From: Emydura subglobosa
Taxonomy: Eukaryota > Chordata > Testudines > Chelidae
Reading direction: 5' to 3'
Assembly (NCBI GenBank): GCA_007922225.1
Contig: ML679958.1
Location: 57,988,838 to 58,052,837, forward strand
DNA: 64,000 nt
Under the pieces are notes generated by a model. It did no database searches. It was given only the letters and a program-made list of their open reading frames with translations, and had not been told where the DNA came from. Positions 1 to 12,029 of this stretch are shown piece after piece (position 1 is the stretch's first letter; the number at the start of each line of letters is the position of its first letter). Made by a program: the position numbers and the translations under genes.

Positions 1-510
1 CAATTTGACAGTGAACTATTGATAAATAAATACTCTGAGTATGGCTTTTCAACCAGTTGTTGAATTATAGTAATTTATACTACATTTATATTATAGTAAT
101 TTCATCTAAACCACATTTCCCTAGTTTGCTTATGAGAATGTCATGTGAGACTGTGTCAAAAGCCTTACTAAAATCAACGTATCACATCACATCTACTGCT
201 TCCTCCCTATCCACTAGGTCAGTAACCTTGTCAAAGGAGGAAATTAGGTTGGTTTGGCATGATTTATTCTTGACAAATCCATGGCTGTTATTTACCCTAT
301 TATCCTCTAGGTGCTTGCAGATTGATTTTTTGATAATTTGTTCCAGTATCTTTCCAGGAATTGAATTTAGGCTCACTGGTTTACAATTCCTCAGCTCCTC
401 TTTATTCCCTTTTTAAAGATAGGCCTTTCTCCAATCCTCTGGGACCTTACCTATCCTCACAGATAATCAATAATGGTTCCAAGATTGTTCCAGCTAGTTC
501 TATTAGTTAG
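1..510 (-). mobile_element. CR1-like LINE reverse transcriptase fragment
   Basis: Read on the minus strand, this encodes CR1/L2-type RT blocks in order: an EDW-like block near 430-450, a PIFKKG-like block near 410, VSLNSIPGKILEQIIKK near 330-376, CQTNLISSFDKV near 240, and the SKAFDTV motif at about 146-175. The frame is broken by shifts and stops, so it is a dead, 5'- and 3'-truncated copy. The left end is cut by the window. Confidence 0.85.
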
Positions 511-554
511 GCGCTGAGAATTTGATTGACACAGAATGAAGACAGATTGGGCCT

Positions 555-929
555 TAGAGCTGTTTTTCATATAAACAGTCACATTCACATACAAACATAG
601 ATATTCATGCTTAAGCAAGATTGTTTGTTATTAGAAATTTCAAAGTAGTTTCCATTTCTCAGGTCTCTAAATAGATTTTTTTTAAATTTTTGTGACTTTC
701 AGTGATACCTTTTACTGAAATGTTAATAGAAATTGGAATTGAAGTTTTTAAGACATGTTTTGTTTAACTGAAAACCAGGTTTGGGGTAATGAAAAATGTT
801 GATGATAATTTCAAATACAATTCTGGTTAAAAAAAAAATTAACAAATAGCAGAACATTTCAAACATCAACTTACCGTGCAAAAGGCCATTTTTCAACAAA
901 AAGCTTTTATAAAATTTTGACCAGCTCTA
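555..929. mobile_element. Fragment of hAT-like element with AGAGCTGG termini (candidate)
   Basis: The right part (about 780-929) is a T/A-rich stretch ending ATTTTGACCAGCTCTA, the terminus shared with better copies at 21,684-22,013 and 26,222-26,590. The left terminus (TAGAGCTG near 555) is plausible but no target-site duplication is visible. Confidence 0.3.
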
Positions 930-1019
930 TTTATTGTTTTATTTGTCTGTGTCTATATCTCAGACCTCTCCTTGTGGATATCTTGGCAAGAGTTTAAATG
1001 TAACATACACAAAACTAAG

Positions 1020-1350
1020 TCCCTCCCCATTCTTGGTCACCAACATACCACCATGTTGCCATCTTGGAGGCCTATAACCTGGGCATCATCTTGACTCAAC
1101 CCTCTCCCTAACTCTCCACATCTAGGTCATGCCAAAATCTTGCTAATTTGTCCTCCATAATTTTTCCAACTGCCTGCCTCGCACCACTTAACATCTCATC
1201 TGGATCCTCATCTCCCTTCTTGACTACTGCAACCTCTTCCTCTCTGGCCTTCCCAGTACCCACCTTACCCCACTCAAGATGTTATTGTCACAGTCATCCT
1301 CCTGGCCTGGGCTCTCACTTTGACCATAGAACCCTTCATTGGTTGTGCTA
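1020..1350 (+). mobile_element. L2-like LINE RT C-terminal fragment
   Basis: The + strand carries the L2-clade signature LLDYCNLFLSGLP at 1,216-1,254. It is preceded by a NLGIILT-like block near 1,077 and followed by a SLHWL-like block near 1,335. Frames are interrupted, so this is a fossil. It differs from the CR1 copies nearby. Confidence 0.75.
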
Positions 1351-1424
1351 GGGAGACTGCACAGATGGCAGATTACTTGGCCCAACTTTCACACCCATGT
1401 GACAGCACAGGTTTTCATCTCCTA

Positions 1425-1560
1425 GTTTTTTATTTAATTGTATTGCAGTAGCACACAGTAGCTCTGGTCAGGACTCCATTGCACAAAAGGTAGTACAAGT
1501 AGACAGAAACACCCAGTCCTTACTCTGAAGTGCCTAGGTTCAAAGAGATAGAGCCTGCAA
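1425..1560 (+). repeat. MIR-like SINE fragment
   Basis: This matches the amniote MIR-like unit seen at 9,395, 21,038, 37,485 and 63,080: an ATTGTATTGCAGTAGCA-like head, a CCATTGCACAAAAGG-like block and CAGTCCTTACTCTGAAG-like block in order. It is degraded and truncated. Confidence 0.5.
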
Positions 1561-1844
1561 ATGGACCACATTGGCTTACCCCTGTGCCTATGCAGAGACC
1601 CCAGTAGGGTCTACACGGCCCAGTGGCAAAGAGGTGAACCCAGAAGGATCTATTTGCAAGATTTTGCCCTCATTTGAAACAAAACAGAATAGTAAGTGTA
1701 ATAAACAATAAGAGGAGATGGGGAAGGAAGCCAAGGGTTCCATAAAAAGATGATGTAGTTACATAGGTTATTTATATACACAGCTTAATGGCTTTGAATG
1801 TTTTGGATTTTTTTTAAACCTAAAATATATATATGTACATATAT

Positions 1845-2095
1845 CCAGTACTACCAACTCCAAACATTCAAAAATCATGACTCAGGCCTCCACAAATCCT
1901 GAGATGGTCCTAAAAATACTATATCTGCAGCTCTTCATGTGCTGTTTGGCTTTGGGGTTCATGTTTTCAAGCTTTTCTCTGTTACCACAAGGGGTTACTT
2001 CCCCTTCACCCGCTGAAGGCTGAGATTCCCAATTACTTCTGACTCCAGGAGCTGGGCTTCAAGAAAGAACACCAAATAACCATGAGACTTGGCAA
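1845..2095. repeat. Unclassified old dispersed repeat
   Basis: A block from CATGACTCAGGCCTCCACAA to CCAAATAACCATGAGAC resembles a repeat I associate with turtle genomes (including GACTCCAGGAGCTGGG). I cannot name the family and see no clear termini. Confidence 0.3.
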
Positions 2096-2099
2096 TAGT

Positions 2100-3150
2100 G
2101 AACACCAATTATCTCCAGCTGTGGTTCAGTCTAGCTAACCACGGATTTCTTGTAGCCATCACGGAGGCAGTGGATCTTGAGGAGAATCTAAGGCAGTAGT
2201 AACCTTTCAGATTAGTTTAGGGAGGGTTTTCCCCGGCATGGGGCATAGCATCAGAGAAAGCACAAAGGCATGTGTGAGAGAAGAGGCAAATGTGCATTCA
2301 AGATTGTTGTCATTGGCAGAACAGACAAAGCGAGGGACAAGAGTAGATAAGTAACGCTGATTGAAGTATTAGACACAGAAAAAGGGACAATCAAATTATG
2401 AAGATCTGTGCAATCTGCAAAGAGGGGCTTTGCATTCTGGCACTCAGATTTGCTTGGGGAAAAAGTTCAAATACAATGCTGCAAATTCACTTGAGCATAT
2501 AATAGGAGGTGCAAACAGTGCAGAAAAGATCCAAGACTGTGTCTAATGGTCTTTCTTAAAGACGTTGCTCTGTCAAAACCTAAGGAAAATATTTGACAAA
2601 CTGGCATCAGCAAATATTCAGAGCTAAATAAACTTCACATTCTTCTCTCTTACTCACTCCTTTCAAGCCACTGTTTGTAGGAGTCTCAGAAGAGTGCCAG
2701 ATGTTACATATCATGTGTGCTTCAATGCCTAGGAACAACTGGGTCAGCTAAGAATGAAGTGAGAGCGTCAGCTCTGACACTTACATTTTTAAAGGGTTGC
2801 CCAGAGACTCCTTTAATATCAAAGCCACTTGCTCAGTAAAATCCTGTGCAATGCTTTCAAAAGGCACGGGTCAATGTTTGTACTGCGCATATTGTACAAA
2901 CGTCGTGGGGCTGACCTTGCAGTCCTGACGCAAGAAAACTCTCACAGTTGCACACTTCTCTGCATTTTGGAAAGTTCAGTTAGCACAATGGAAGTCCCAG
3001 ACCCAGTATCTTTTATCATCCCTTTGCTTTGGCGGTCTCTTTGCGGCATTTAAAAGTGCCCAATCCTGCAAGGCCTTAGTGGCGGGAAGTCAAAGGTAAC
3101 AGCAGCAAGCCTTTAGCGATGGGATATTCACATTTTGTTTCAGAGATTAA
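2100..3150. other. Unassigned intergenic sequence
   Basis: No gene or clear repeat was recognised. The part at about 2,200-2,430 has a purine-rich style that could be an L2-type LINE 3' UTR, but this is weak. Confidence 0.3.
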
Positions 3151-3240
3151 GGCCCAATCATACAAGGTACTCAGCACCTCCAGCCACAGTTGACATCAGT
3201 GGGAGTTGAAGGTGCTCAGCACCCTGCAGGATCAGCCCTC
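3151..3240. repeat. Fold-back element (short palindromic MITE)
   Basis: The left arm starts GGCCCAATCATACAAGG and the right arm ends CCTGCAGGATCAGCCC. The two arms are near reverse complements over about 29 bases around a CAGTGGGAGTTGA-type centre. A related degraded copy is at 3,524-3,610. Confidence 0.6.
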
Positions 3241-3523
3241 TAATGCTGATTTTCAGGTCTACTCCAATGTAGACATCTCAAATTTCTGGACTGACCATGA
3301 CAATTTTACTTCTCTGATCTGTGTTAATTCCAGTCAGTTAATTACTGGGGTTCATCTGCCCCAAAAGTAGCCGTCCCAGATTTACCAACAAGTCCAGGTA
3401 GTGCTAGATAGTAAAGGATGCTGGTATAGTATAGTGAAGTATGCCTGCACCATTTCTTCCCTTTTCAAAGAATTACAGTCATGTGTTTTCTACCATGAAG
3501 ACCAATGGCCATGGGCATGCTTT

Positions 3524-3610
3524 TGGGCGCAGTCCTGCAAGGTCATATTTACCTTCCACTCCCATTCATGTCATAGGAGGGAAGTGCTCAATACCTTGCA
3601 TAGTTGAGCC
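3524..3610. repeat. Fold-back element, degraded copy
   Basis: The left arm is GGGCGCAGTCCTGCAAGG and the right arm ends ACCTTGCATAGTTGAGCC. It is the same family as the copy at 3,151-3,240. Confidence 0.5.
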
Positions 3611-5184
3611 TTTCTAGAGGGAAAGTGTTTTCCCCTTTAAATATGCACATCACGTGATACTTCAGGCTGTTACATCTCACTGTGCTGCAAGGTGAGAGTA
3701 CTTAATGTACAGAAGTGAAATCCACAGGCACACAGTAGGGGTGAATCTGGATTCAGCATGTTTATGAGAAGCTTTTGTCTGTTCAGATATTACGTAACCT
3801 GCATAGCAGTATTAGATGAATACAAAGATTACTGCAGAATAGCTGTGCTAACCCAGACCCTGGCACTAGCACCTGCTGCAGTTTATGATGCTGGCTCTGG
3901 GGGGGAGACAGCCAAGAAAAGGGCCACTCCGGCTGGGGAGGGGCTCACAATCTGCCCATAAGTGAGAGCTGGACAAAGAGGGAAAAGAGAAGGATGTGAA
4001 TGCTGAGCTAGCGGATGAACTGGAGCTGGGGCAGGAGGTGAGGTGATAAAATAAAAGAATAGGCCAATAAAAGTAGAGGACTGAAAATTGAGAAGAAGGA
4101 AAGAAGGAAAAGTTTGAAGTTAGAAGAAGCAGGAAAAAAAAATAGACCTGGCTTTGTGAGCAGACACTATTAAAGAAGGGAAGTAGAGGGAAATAAAATC
4201 TACAGACTTACCAGAGAGAGAGAGAGAGAGAGAGAGCACCAAGGGGGAAAAAACTGAAAGGAAATATAACTGATGAAAAAGGGAATTGATCAGAAAGCTG
4301 GGTGAGATGAAACCAGATCCTGAAAACAGCAAACAAGAAACCCACTCCGAAAGGGCCTGCAGGATATGAACAGAGAGAATGGCAGAACACAGTTAATGGG
4401 GCCTAATGGACAAGTGAAGGCCTATGAGGTGATGAAACCCCACTTGGTGAAAAGAAGTACAGCCACAGGAATAGCAAATCTAAAGAGCACTTCAAGCCAA
4501 AGAGAAGCGAAGGACAGAACAGCAAGAGCAGAGCTGGACTTACAGCCAAAGATAGGAAAAGCTGATTCTTCTCTGAAGTGACACAGTGTATTGTTGAGTA
4601 ATCTATTTTGTTCTTCTTAGTAACAACGCGTTTGGTATTAACTATCCAGAGTGAGGAAGAGTCGTGTGTACAAGCTCACAAAGGTAAGTATGCTGGTATT
4701 GTATAGTTTATTATTGTAAGTAGTAAGTACTTGGTAATGTTGTATATTATTTATGCTCCTGCCATAATTTGAGGGTTTTTTTCCCCATATGATGTTCTAA
4801 AAATTGAAAAATAAATACTTGTGTCTTAATTTGCCTCTGCCTCTCCTCTCAGTTAGCCTAGCCAGGTCATTGCATAGAGACCAAGGGCCTGTGTGAGCCA
4901 AGTGACGTACAAAGCATTTTCCCGTGGCAATTAGCTCTGCATTGTTCAGATCCGTTTCCCAGTTTGAAGTTGTGACATTCCAATGCATCTTCCCACATAC
5001 AAACATGCCAAGCAAATTCAAACAACCCCGATAATGGACAACTCCGATACATGGCAGCATAAACTTCCATGTCCAGCCACACATATTCCTGACCCATCAT
5101 CACTGTGGTAGGCACATTTGGCACAGTATTTCCTCAGAAGACCCCCTCCCCCCCCCCCGGTGATGAAAGACCATGAGGAACTGA
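3611..5184. other. Unassigned intergenic sequence
   Basis: No supported gene. It includes a purine-rich tract (about 3,960-4,570) with a (GA)n run at 4,213-4,236. The open frame at 4,366-4,581 has no recognised domain and is probably chance. Confidence 0.4.
4213..4236 (+). repeat. (AG)12 microsatellite
   Basis: Uninterrupted AG dinucleotides, 24 bp, within a purine-rich tract. Confidence 0.95.
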
Positions 5185-5450
5185 GGCTATGTTTACACTA
5201 TGTTTACAGATCGATCTTTCATGATCGATTGAGCGGTCATTAAGACCCGCTCAGTTGATGAGGGAGTCGACTTAATAAGTCCACCTCCTCACTAGCATAG
5301 CGCTAAGCCGACAGGAACGCTTTCCCGTCGACTCAGAGCAATGTGAACAGCGCGCAGAAGCAGTCGACGGGAGTTACGCAAACTACGCAGAGTAGTTTGC
5401 GTAACTCCCATCGACTGCCGCTGAATTTCCAGGTAAGTGTGAACAAGCCC
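5185..5450. mobile_element. Harbinger-like MITE with internal hairpin (copy A)
   Basis: The termini are GGCTATGTTTACACT and GTGTGAACAAGCCC, flanked by TGA and TTA. A 26-bp-arm hairpin (one mismatch) lies at 5,361-5,416, with arms beginning CAGTCGACGGGAGTTACGCA. The same element occurs in the opposite orientation at 24,146-24,447 and 35,755-35,998. It is CpG-rich compared with its surroundings. Assignment to PIF/Harbinger rests on inverted termini plus 3-bp TWA-type flanks, best seen in copy C. Confidence 0.75.
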
Positions 5451-6568
5451 TTAATCCAGGAATGGAGACTCCAGCCACTTTAATTTAGCCTACGCACGAC
5501 TGACAGCATAGAGTGGGGTGCAAAAGCCCCTAGTCTGGGCTTTTGTGCAGCTGCAAAATGATGGTTCTTGACTTCCCTGTGCAGACACAAAATCCAGCGA
5601 CTGGATTTTAAAGAAGAAAGGAGTTGAACGTGAAGTCAGAGGCTGAACCAGACACTGGCAAAATATACTGTGCTAACATGCCGAGCTGTGTAGTGTAATT
5701 AACGTCAGTAAAACCCAGATCTTCTAGCTCAGCTTCAATTCATATGGTGTTTGTTTGAGAGCCTTCTTATTACAGTATGGGATTCCTGGCAGCAGCCCAG
5801 GCCTGGCTAACCTGTCTGTCTCACCTCCTGCACCATTTAAATGTCAGTTATGTTTTTGTGGTTGACTGGTCAGTGAAGTGATGAATGAATAAATGTTTGT
5901 GCTAACCGATCTGCAGGAAGATGCCTCATTAAGCAGAAATGGACATTGGATGATGTGGTTTTGTTTGACTTCAGCGAGTGCCAGTTGGGTTGAGAGAGTA
6001 TATTTTATATCAGATGTCTGTCTCGAAAAATTGAATATTAAATTTATCCTTAGATCTGTTCCCCCTGCCCCCCAGCCTGTTAAAATTTGTTGAAATAAGG
6101 AACTCCTAACTGAGCCCAGCCTTAAGTTCTGTTTAAAAATATACACACTCAGGGTCAGTTCTGACTCCTGGCAGATTTTTCCGAAGGGCTTGGCTCACGC
6201 TGAAAGTCAGCACCCCTTATACAAAACACGTTCCCTCACCCCACTGAAAGTCAGTGGCACTTAACACACTTACATAGATTTAAATAATAACTAAAAAGAC
6301 ACCTATCTGAGGCTCCAAGTGCTCTGACAAACCATTAGCAATGCAATTAAATCTCAACAGCATTAAAATAATCATTTCAGCAGGAGCTCAGCCAGCCAGA
6401 AACCAATAGGAAACTCCTTTCCGCCCCGAATCATACAGGAAGATACCCTCAGCCTTCTCCAACCCCCCCTCAAATACATGGCTTTTGCAGCACATCCAGA
6501 AGGACAGCAGGTTCAAACTCTCTCAGTCCGAGGTGGGGAGTATGTTCTTGAGTCATGGAACCCGCACA
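5451..6568. other. Unassigned intergenic sequence
   Basis: No repeat or gene was recognised. The AT-balanced block at about 5,640-6,130 is free of repeat signatures. Confidence 0.35.
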
Positions 6569-6850
6569 CAGGCCCACTGACACAGGGGAGGCAAGGGGAG
6601 CAATTGCCCAGGGACCCGGCAATTTAAAAGGGCCCAGGAGGATGGGAGGATAGATAATCTCCCTGGGGAGTCCAAGGGACCTGTGAAGCTGAGTAGCAGA
6701 TACTGCCTCCTCAGCCACCCAGGAACCTGCATGGTGCATAATAAATATTAAACACTTCCGGTGGAAGCCCACTCGGACCTGAGCCATCCCTTTCTAGGGG
6801 GGCCATTGACTGTTCTGCCCAGGGGTCCGAAATTACTGTCAGTGGGCCTG
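6569..6850. mobile_element. hAT-type nonautonomous transposon with perfect TIRs
   Basis: The element begins CAGGCCCACTGACA and ends with its exact reverse complement TGTCAGTGGGCCTG. It is flanked by an 8-bp target-site duplication, CCCGCACA (6,561-6,568) versus TCCACACA (6,851-6,858), which differ by two transitions. The CAG start and 8-bp duplication are hAT hallmarks. It is 282 bp with no coding capacity. Confidence 0.85.
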
Positions 6851-7294
6851 TCCACACAGACAAAGAAAATCCCATCCTCGGTCAGGCACACCACCACTGA
6901 CTTCCACGAGCATTTCAAGCAAGTCAGGAATGAGGAAAGACGTCAGGAAATGGCTAATGGTTTCTAAGTCTTTCCCTGCTCAAATTTACAGAATTCAGGT
7001 GTCCCCTGGAGGGGCGGCAGGGGAGGGAGTCCTCTTTAAATGTGATCTGGCCTTGGGTCCTGATCCTGCAAACATTCTAGAAGATTATTTTTATCTTTGT
7101 TTATTATCTGTTGACTAAACTGTGGCTTTAGGCAGGGCCTGAACAAAAAGACCTGTGGCTCTGCCATGGCCCCCTAAGTTACTCCCTGACTCCTCTTTGC
7201 TCCATGATGGGAAGGCATTTGTAATTGGTCTTTATTAACAGCAAACTGCAACAACTCCTGTTGGCTGGCACATTAGTGGCAGAGGCAGAGTTAA

Positions 7295-7535
7295 GGGTAT
7301 ATCTGCACTGCAATCGGAAGTGTGTCTGCAGCCTGGGCAGACGTACCTGAGGTAGCTTTGATCTAGCCAACTCACATAACAATATCAGTCATAGGAGCCC
7401 AGGCAGTAGCATGGGCTGTTCAAGCCCCCCAGGCCTCTGGGTATGTACTCAAGTGGCTAGTCCAGGCTGCTGCCCATACTGCCACGGCTTCATCAAAGCT
7501 AGCTCAGGTATGTCTATATGGGCTGCAATCACAGA
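7295..7535. mobile_element. Harbinger-like MITE, right end truncated
   Basis: The left end GGGTATATCTGCACTGCAAT follows a TAA. The interior (TACCTGAGGTAGCTTTGAT and a mirrored ATCAAAGCTAGCTCAGGTA) is self-complementary. The right terminus is missing. The piece at 14,925-15,006 is the right end of the same family. Confidence 0.6.
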
Positions 7536-8384
7536 AATGCAAGAGTGGCTGTTACTTGCCCTAACTGCCCTGTCCGGGCATGTGTTCCAAGGAAAAGGGT
7601 CAAAGCATTTACAGGACAAAGGACTCGAGAAGCTGTCCTCAAGCACAGTACCATTCACATCACTAGGAGATGTGGGTCCCCCATATCTCTGATAACCAGG
7701 TACCAAGGGTCTCAGGATAGGCTCCCTTGAACTGAGGCAGAGAATAATAGTACATACTACTGAAAATTTGGCTGCCAATGGTTGCGGGTGAAAGTACAAT
7801 TTTTTTGAAGTGAAACTGGCATCAATCACCAGAAAACACAGGGTGGGCGGCTCTCTCTGGCTTCTGAAAACTAGAATTTTTCTTCCTTAGTAATTGTTCA
7901 CAATGAGCCTGATCTTCTCTTTCTTGTGCAGAACTATAAGCAGTTCAGCAATCACATCATTGCTGAACAATGTCGTACTTGCTACTGTGTTCACAAAGTC
8001 AGGTAACAGTAGACAACTGAAAGGCAGAAAAATCCTTCTGCTTATATATCGCACACCAAAAAATGATGTTCAAAGAACATTATTCAGGTTGCAGAGTCAA
8101 GCCCTCCAAAGTTAGAAAATGCCAGAATAAGGTTGCCTGTGCAACCTTAATTCAGACCCCTTGTATATATGCCTTTAATTACATGCTATTTTCTCCACAG
8201 GCCCCTTGCCTCATTCAATGCACAGTATGGAGTGCTCAATTAATGAACATCTATTCAAAATTTTGGCTTATTTTCATTATTCAATGCGTAACCCTAGGCC
8301 TTATTTACTGCACACTGCTCAAACCCTGCCTTGAAAACAGAATTATTAATTTCTTCATGGGCTTTTCTGCGGTAGTCAAAGCAA
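7536..8384. other. Unassigned intergenic sequence
   Basis: No gene or repeat was recognised. Open frames here are short and lack domains. Confidence 0.35.
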
Positions 8385-8500
8385 TAGTATGTGAGTGCTT
8401 CACAAATATTAATGAATTTATTTTCATAACACCCCTGTGAAGTGAGGGGGTGGTATTACTCCCACTTTACAGATGGAGAACTGAGGCACAGTGAGATTAA
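8385..8500 (+). repeat. MIR-like SINE 3' part
   Basis: It has the MIR core and tail order: TGAATTTATTTTCATAACACCCCTGTGAAG, then CCCACTTTACAGATGGAGAAC, then TGAGGCACAGTGAGATTAAG (partly shortened here in wording but contiguous in sequence). Confidence 0.75.
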
Positions 8501-8829
8501 GGTCAAAAGTATCCACTAGTTTTGGTTCCCCAATTTCAGATGCCCAGTATCTGATTTTTCAGAGTCCTTAACATTAGATAGCATATTTTATGTTTAAACC
8601 ACAGCTCAGCACATCTTGAAATCAGACCCCCACAGCCTTAGGTATCAAGTCAGGCACTCAGAAAATGAGCAGCACACCATTAGTGATCACATGTGAAAAG
8701 CTAGGTTCAAGTAACTTGATGTCATATGGGAATTCTGCGGCACTGGCAAGAATAGAATCCAGTTCTAAATTGCCCTCATCATGAGACCTCCACTCTCTCT
8801 TCCTGCAATCACCTGCCACATTCATTATA

Positions 8830-9300
8830 CATCTTACAACTTCTACTCAAGTCAGTGCCCAGTCCGAGCCTGTGCAATTATGGGGAAAATCCTGCTCAGC
8901 CACAGGCTGGAAACATTCTGTGCAGACAGAATCTTTGGTGAATTTAGCTGTGAAGCGCTCACAAGTCTCTACTGAGCATGTGTAAACCAAGATATTTTAT
9001 GCACTTATAACTTGGCCAGTTTAGCGTGGATTTTCCATGGGGATGGCAAAGGGTATATCCCTGCACAAAGCCCCTACTCCAAAGCACAAGGACACTAGAG
9101 TGTCTCAAACACAAGATCATAATTTTTTGGACATGGGCAAATCAGTATTTTTCTCTCGCCTTGTTCTCGGAAATGGCTGAACTGTTTTTGGTGAAATTTC
9201 CCAAGACATTTCAACCTGAGGCAAACACCCAGCATGGAAAATTTCAGCCCAAACGGTTAAAACTTGGCAAAGTTTAAGCACCTAAAAACAAGGTTTTAAA
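8830..9300 (+). repeat. Unclassified dispersed repeat (same family as 36,890-37,465)
   Basis: It shares ordered blocks with the 37-kb copy: a GCTCAGCC-type start, a block containing AAGTCT..TGAGCATGTG, and ACTTATAACTTGG versus GCTTATAATTTAGG. It then continues with an AAATTTCAGCCCAAACGG tail. No terminal repeats were identified. Confidence 0.5.
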
Positions 9301-9394
9301 ATGGGAAGTGTCAAGCACTTTTAATAGGTAGCACCCCCATCCCTACTTATAATAACCCTATAACAAACGATAACTTCTGTAATAGTAGTGCTAA

Positions 9395-9520
9395 CTTTAG
9401 CAGTACATTTAGTAATACCCAAAGGCCCCCATTGGGGACAAGTCCCCAATGTACCGGGTGCTCTTTAGACATAAAAAAAGAGAATCTCTCTCCATAAAGG
9501 CTTACAATCCAAGACACAGA
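9395..9520 (+). repeat. MIR-like SINE fragment
   Basis: It has a degraded CCATTG block, a GTGCTCTTTAGACAT block and AAAGGCTTACAATCCAAG, the same order as the other MIR-like copies here. Confidence 0.55.
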
Positions 9521-9699
9521 GGAAGGGTGCAAGCTGGGGACACAACTTGGAAGGACATCAGTCTGGTGAAGAATTGGCTCTACTTCGTAAGTTACATATT
9601 TTCTAGGGTTTTTGTTTATTTTTTAATTGGGATGAGAGGTAAGGAGGAATGGACTAGGAAAAGGAAAGAAGGGGAAGAGGAATAGTCATAGGTTGTCAA

Positions 9700-10060
9700 C
9701 TGTGTAGCCGTGATAATCATGCTGGATTTTGTTGCCATCTTGGCAGAGGTGAGTTGAAGGAGAATAAGGAAGTGGCTGCTCAGAACTGATTAGAGTTTTG
9801 AGCATGCTGAAAAGGCCGTGTGGCAAAAGGCATCATGGTGTTTAAGGGAGAGCTGGCAGTTGGGCAGCACAGGCTAGGAATGCTGGCTGACCAAAGGCAA
9901 GGTTGGCATTGGAATAAGTTACTAGATCAGTCAGGTAGGGAAGGGTACAAATTAGGAAGAACCTTAAAGGTAAAGACATGAAGCCTGTGTTTGATGAGGA
10001 GGTGAAATGTGAAAGAGGAGGGTTTGGATGAGACTCCAGCAGTGGGAGGGTTTCCCAACC
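9700..10060. repeat. Possible L2-type LINE 3' UTR
   Basis: A purine-rich, weakly conserved block (for example GAACCTTAAAGGTAAAGACA near 9,958) resembles the 3' untranslated part of L2-type LINEs. No coding part was seen. Confidence 0.25.
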
Positions 10061-10384
10061 CATTGTCCCGCTGCCCCAGCCAGTCTGCAGCACCTGTGCT
10101 CATTGAACATTTCACCCTGCCCACCCCAGAGAGAGATGCCAGATCCCTTTCCCCTGTCCTGAAAAGAGGTGAAAAAATAAAGTCTCCCTGAGATGTTACC
10201 TGCAGAAGTGAAACTCTATCCTGCCCCAGCTGCCTCTCCTGCCCCAGCTATCCTGGATTACTCCAGCTTCTCCTTCCTCCACACACACACACGGGGGGGT
10301 GGGATGAAGCGCTAGGAGGCTGTGTGCAGTGTGGGCAGACTTTATCCTGCAATAATGCAACATTGACATCCCTCAAGGGCGGAA

Positions 10385-10517
10385 GGTCTCAGAGCCCAGG
10401 TTCCAACCCGAGCCCAAATGTCCACACTGCAATTATATAGCCCCATAGCCTGAGCCCCGTGAGCTCAAGTCAGCGGCTATAGGCCACCCACGGGTGTCTT
10501 ATTCCAGTGCAGACATG
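10385..10517. mobile_element. Right half of a GC-rich MITE
   Basis: It shows GAGCCCAGGTTCCAACCC, ATGTCCACACTGCAATTAT, GAGCCCCGTGAGCTCAAG and a terminus TTCCAGTGCAGACATGCCC. The GTGCAGACATGCCC end is a decayed form of the TGTAGACATACCC terminus of the Harbinger-like elements here. Confidence 0.5.
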
Positions 10518-11159
10518 CCCAAAGGGGCCATCATGGGGAATGATGTTTTAAAGAGGGAATAAACAATACATCAACTTATTGGCCCTGCCAGGAAACTGAC
10601 CGTGCTCAGAAATCATTTTCAATGACTGATAGCAAAAGTGGTTCCCACCACCCAGCTGGCCCAGCCAGATGGACAAGTACAGCTCTGCCCAGAAAAGATC
10701 TTGAAAAGTCTGTTTTCAGAAAGCTATATCAAAGAACCCCCAACCCTTTCAGATCAGTCTGCCCAGATGGATCACAGAAAATGTTGTTTTCCTAGCATGA
10801 ATGGTTCCTGAACCTGCTTTCACACAAAGGATTACACAGACAATAAACAGTGCATTAACCCTTCTGGCCCCCACTGTAAAGTCGGTGTGAGATGGAGAGA
10901 TATCTTTTCACCCAGCACTCTCCTGGGACCTAGATAGGGCAGGAAATTAAGACGAATCTGGCAGGCAAGTGGGTTCTCTGCTGTTTCATTCCTGAAACAG
11001 CCAGGACTAAAAACTCCCACATCTGTCATGGTGCCATGTAGGGCACTTAGAGGTTTTGTGGGAGACCAGGTCCCAAACAATATCCCCGTAAATCCACAAC
11101 TGAGGGCAGAGTTTCACAGATAGTTGCTGACAGCAGAGGAATGGTCAAATTCAGCAATC
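10518..11159. other. Unassigned intergenic sequence
   Basis: No gene was recognised. An AATAAACA..GCAT.AAC motif occurs twice (10,558 and 10,842), suggesting an old local duplication, but similarity is weak. Confidence 0.3.
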
Positions 11160-11640
11160 TTGAGTGCCATTCCAGGCCCCAGTGAGGAGTGTTATTGTTC
11201 CTTCTGCCTGTTCCCTTAATCCCTTCTGCCCCATCCTCTCCAAACTGATTTGTCCTAGTCCTGTCTCTTGCCCACACTTGGCTTCTCAGCCTAGTCTCCA
11301 ATTCTCAGCCTTCTCATCCAAGTCCCAGTCTCCCCTTGAGTCTCCCTGTCTGGGTCCCAGTCTCTCCTGCACTCCCAGCCCCAATCTCCTGGCCAAGTCA
11401 GTCCCACTTTCCTCCTCTGGGCATCTCATCTGATGAGTCCATCTAAACACCCCTTCCCGCCCCCCATGCACGCACACACGCACAAATCTCCCAGGCCGCA
11501 TCTCCCTCCCAGGACTCCTCATCCAGTCTCAGTCTTTCCACTCACCATCTCCCCCATCTCTTTGCTTCAGTATCTTGGCTCAGTTAGTCCCCATTCTCCT
11601 TCCACACCCCGGCTCCCTTTTAATATCTGTCTCTGATGAG
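11160..11640 (+). repeat. Pyrimidine-rich dispersed repeat (5' part of the 37-kb family)
   Basis: This CT-rich stretch is dominated by CCCAGTCTC-type units and resembles 36,920-37,150 in composition and units. Open frames here on both strands are low complexity. Confidence 0.4.
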
Positions 11641-12029
11641 ATTGTCAAGCAAGGGAGTCAATTAGTGCAATTGTGATGATGGATGTTCTGATGTCAACAC
11701 CTGTCCCTTAGGAAGTGGGTAGAAACCATCAATTCATTTCACACAGGCTTCTAATCAGCAAGTAAACAAATAACTGGCTTTCATTCACCCCTTCATCAGA
11801 AAACATTCCCTGATACTTTCACTGGCAAATGAGCATAATGTATGCAGATGCAAATTACAGTACTCTAAACTAAGCATGCAGGAAAAAGCAGAATTAGAAA
11901 GTCCCCACTGAAGCACAAATATTTTTAAATTAGTTGTAACTTAATAGCACAGGGTATCTTTAAAACTACATACAAAAGAAATTGCTTTCCTGTTTACCGT
12001 AGTGTTAAATTCTTTTATAAAGTACTTAT

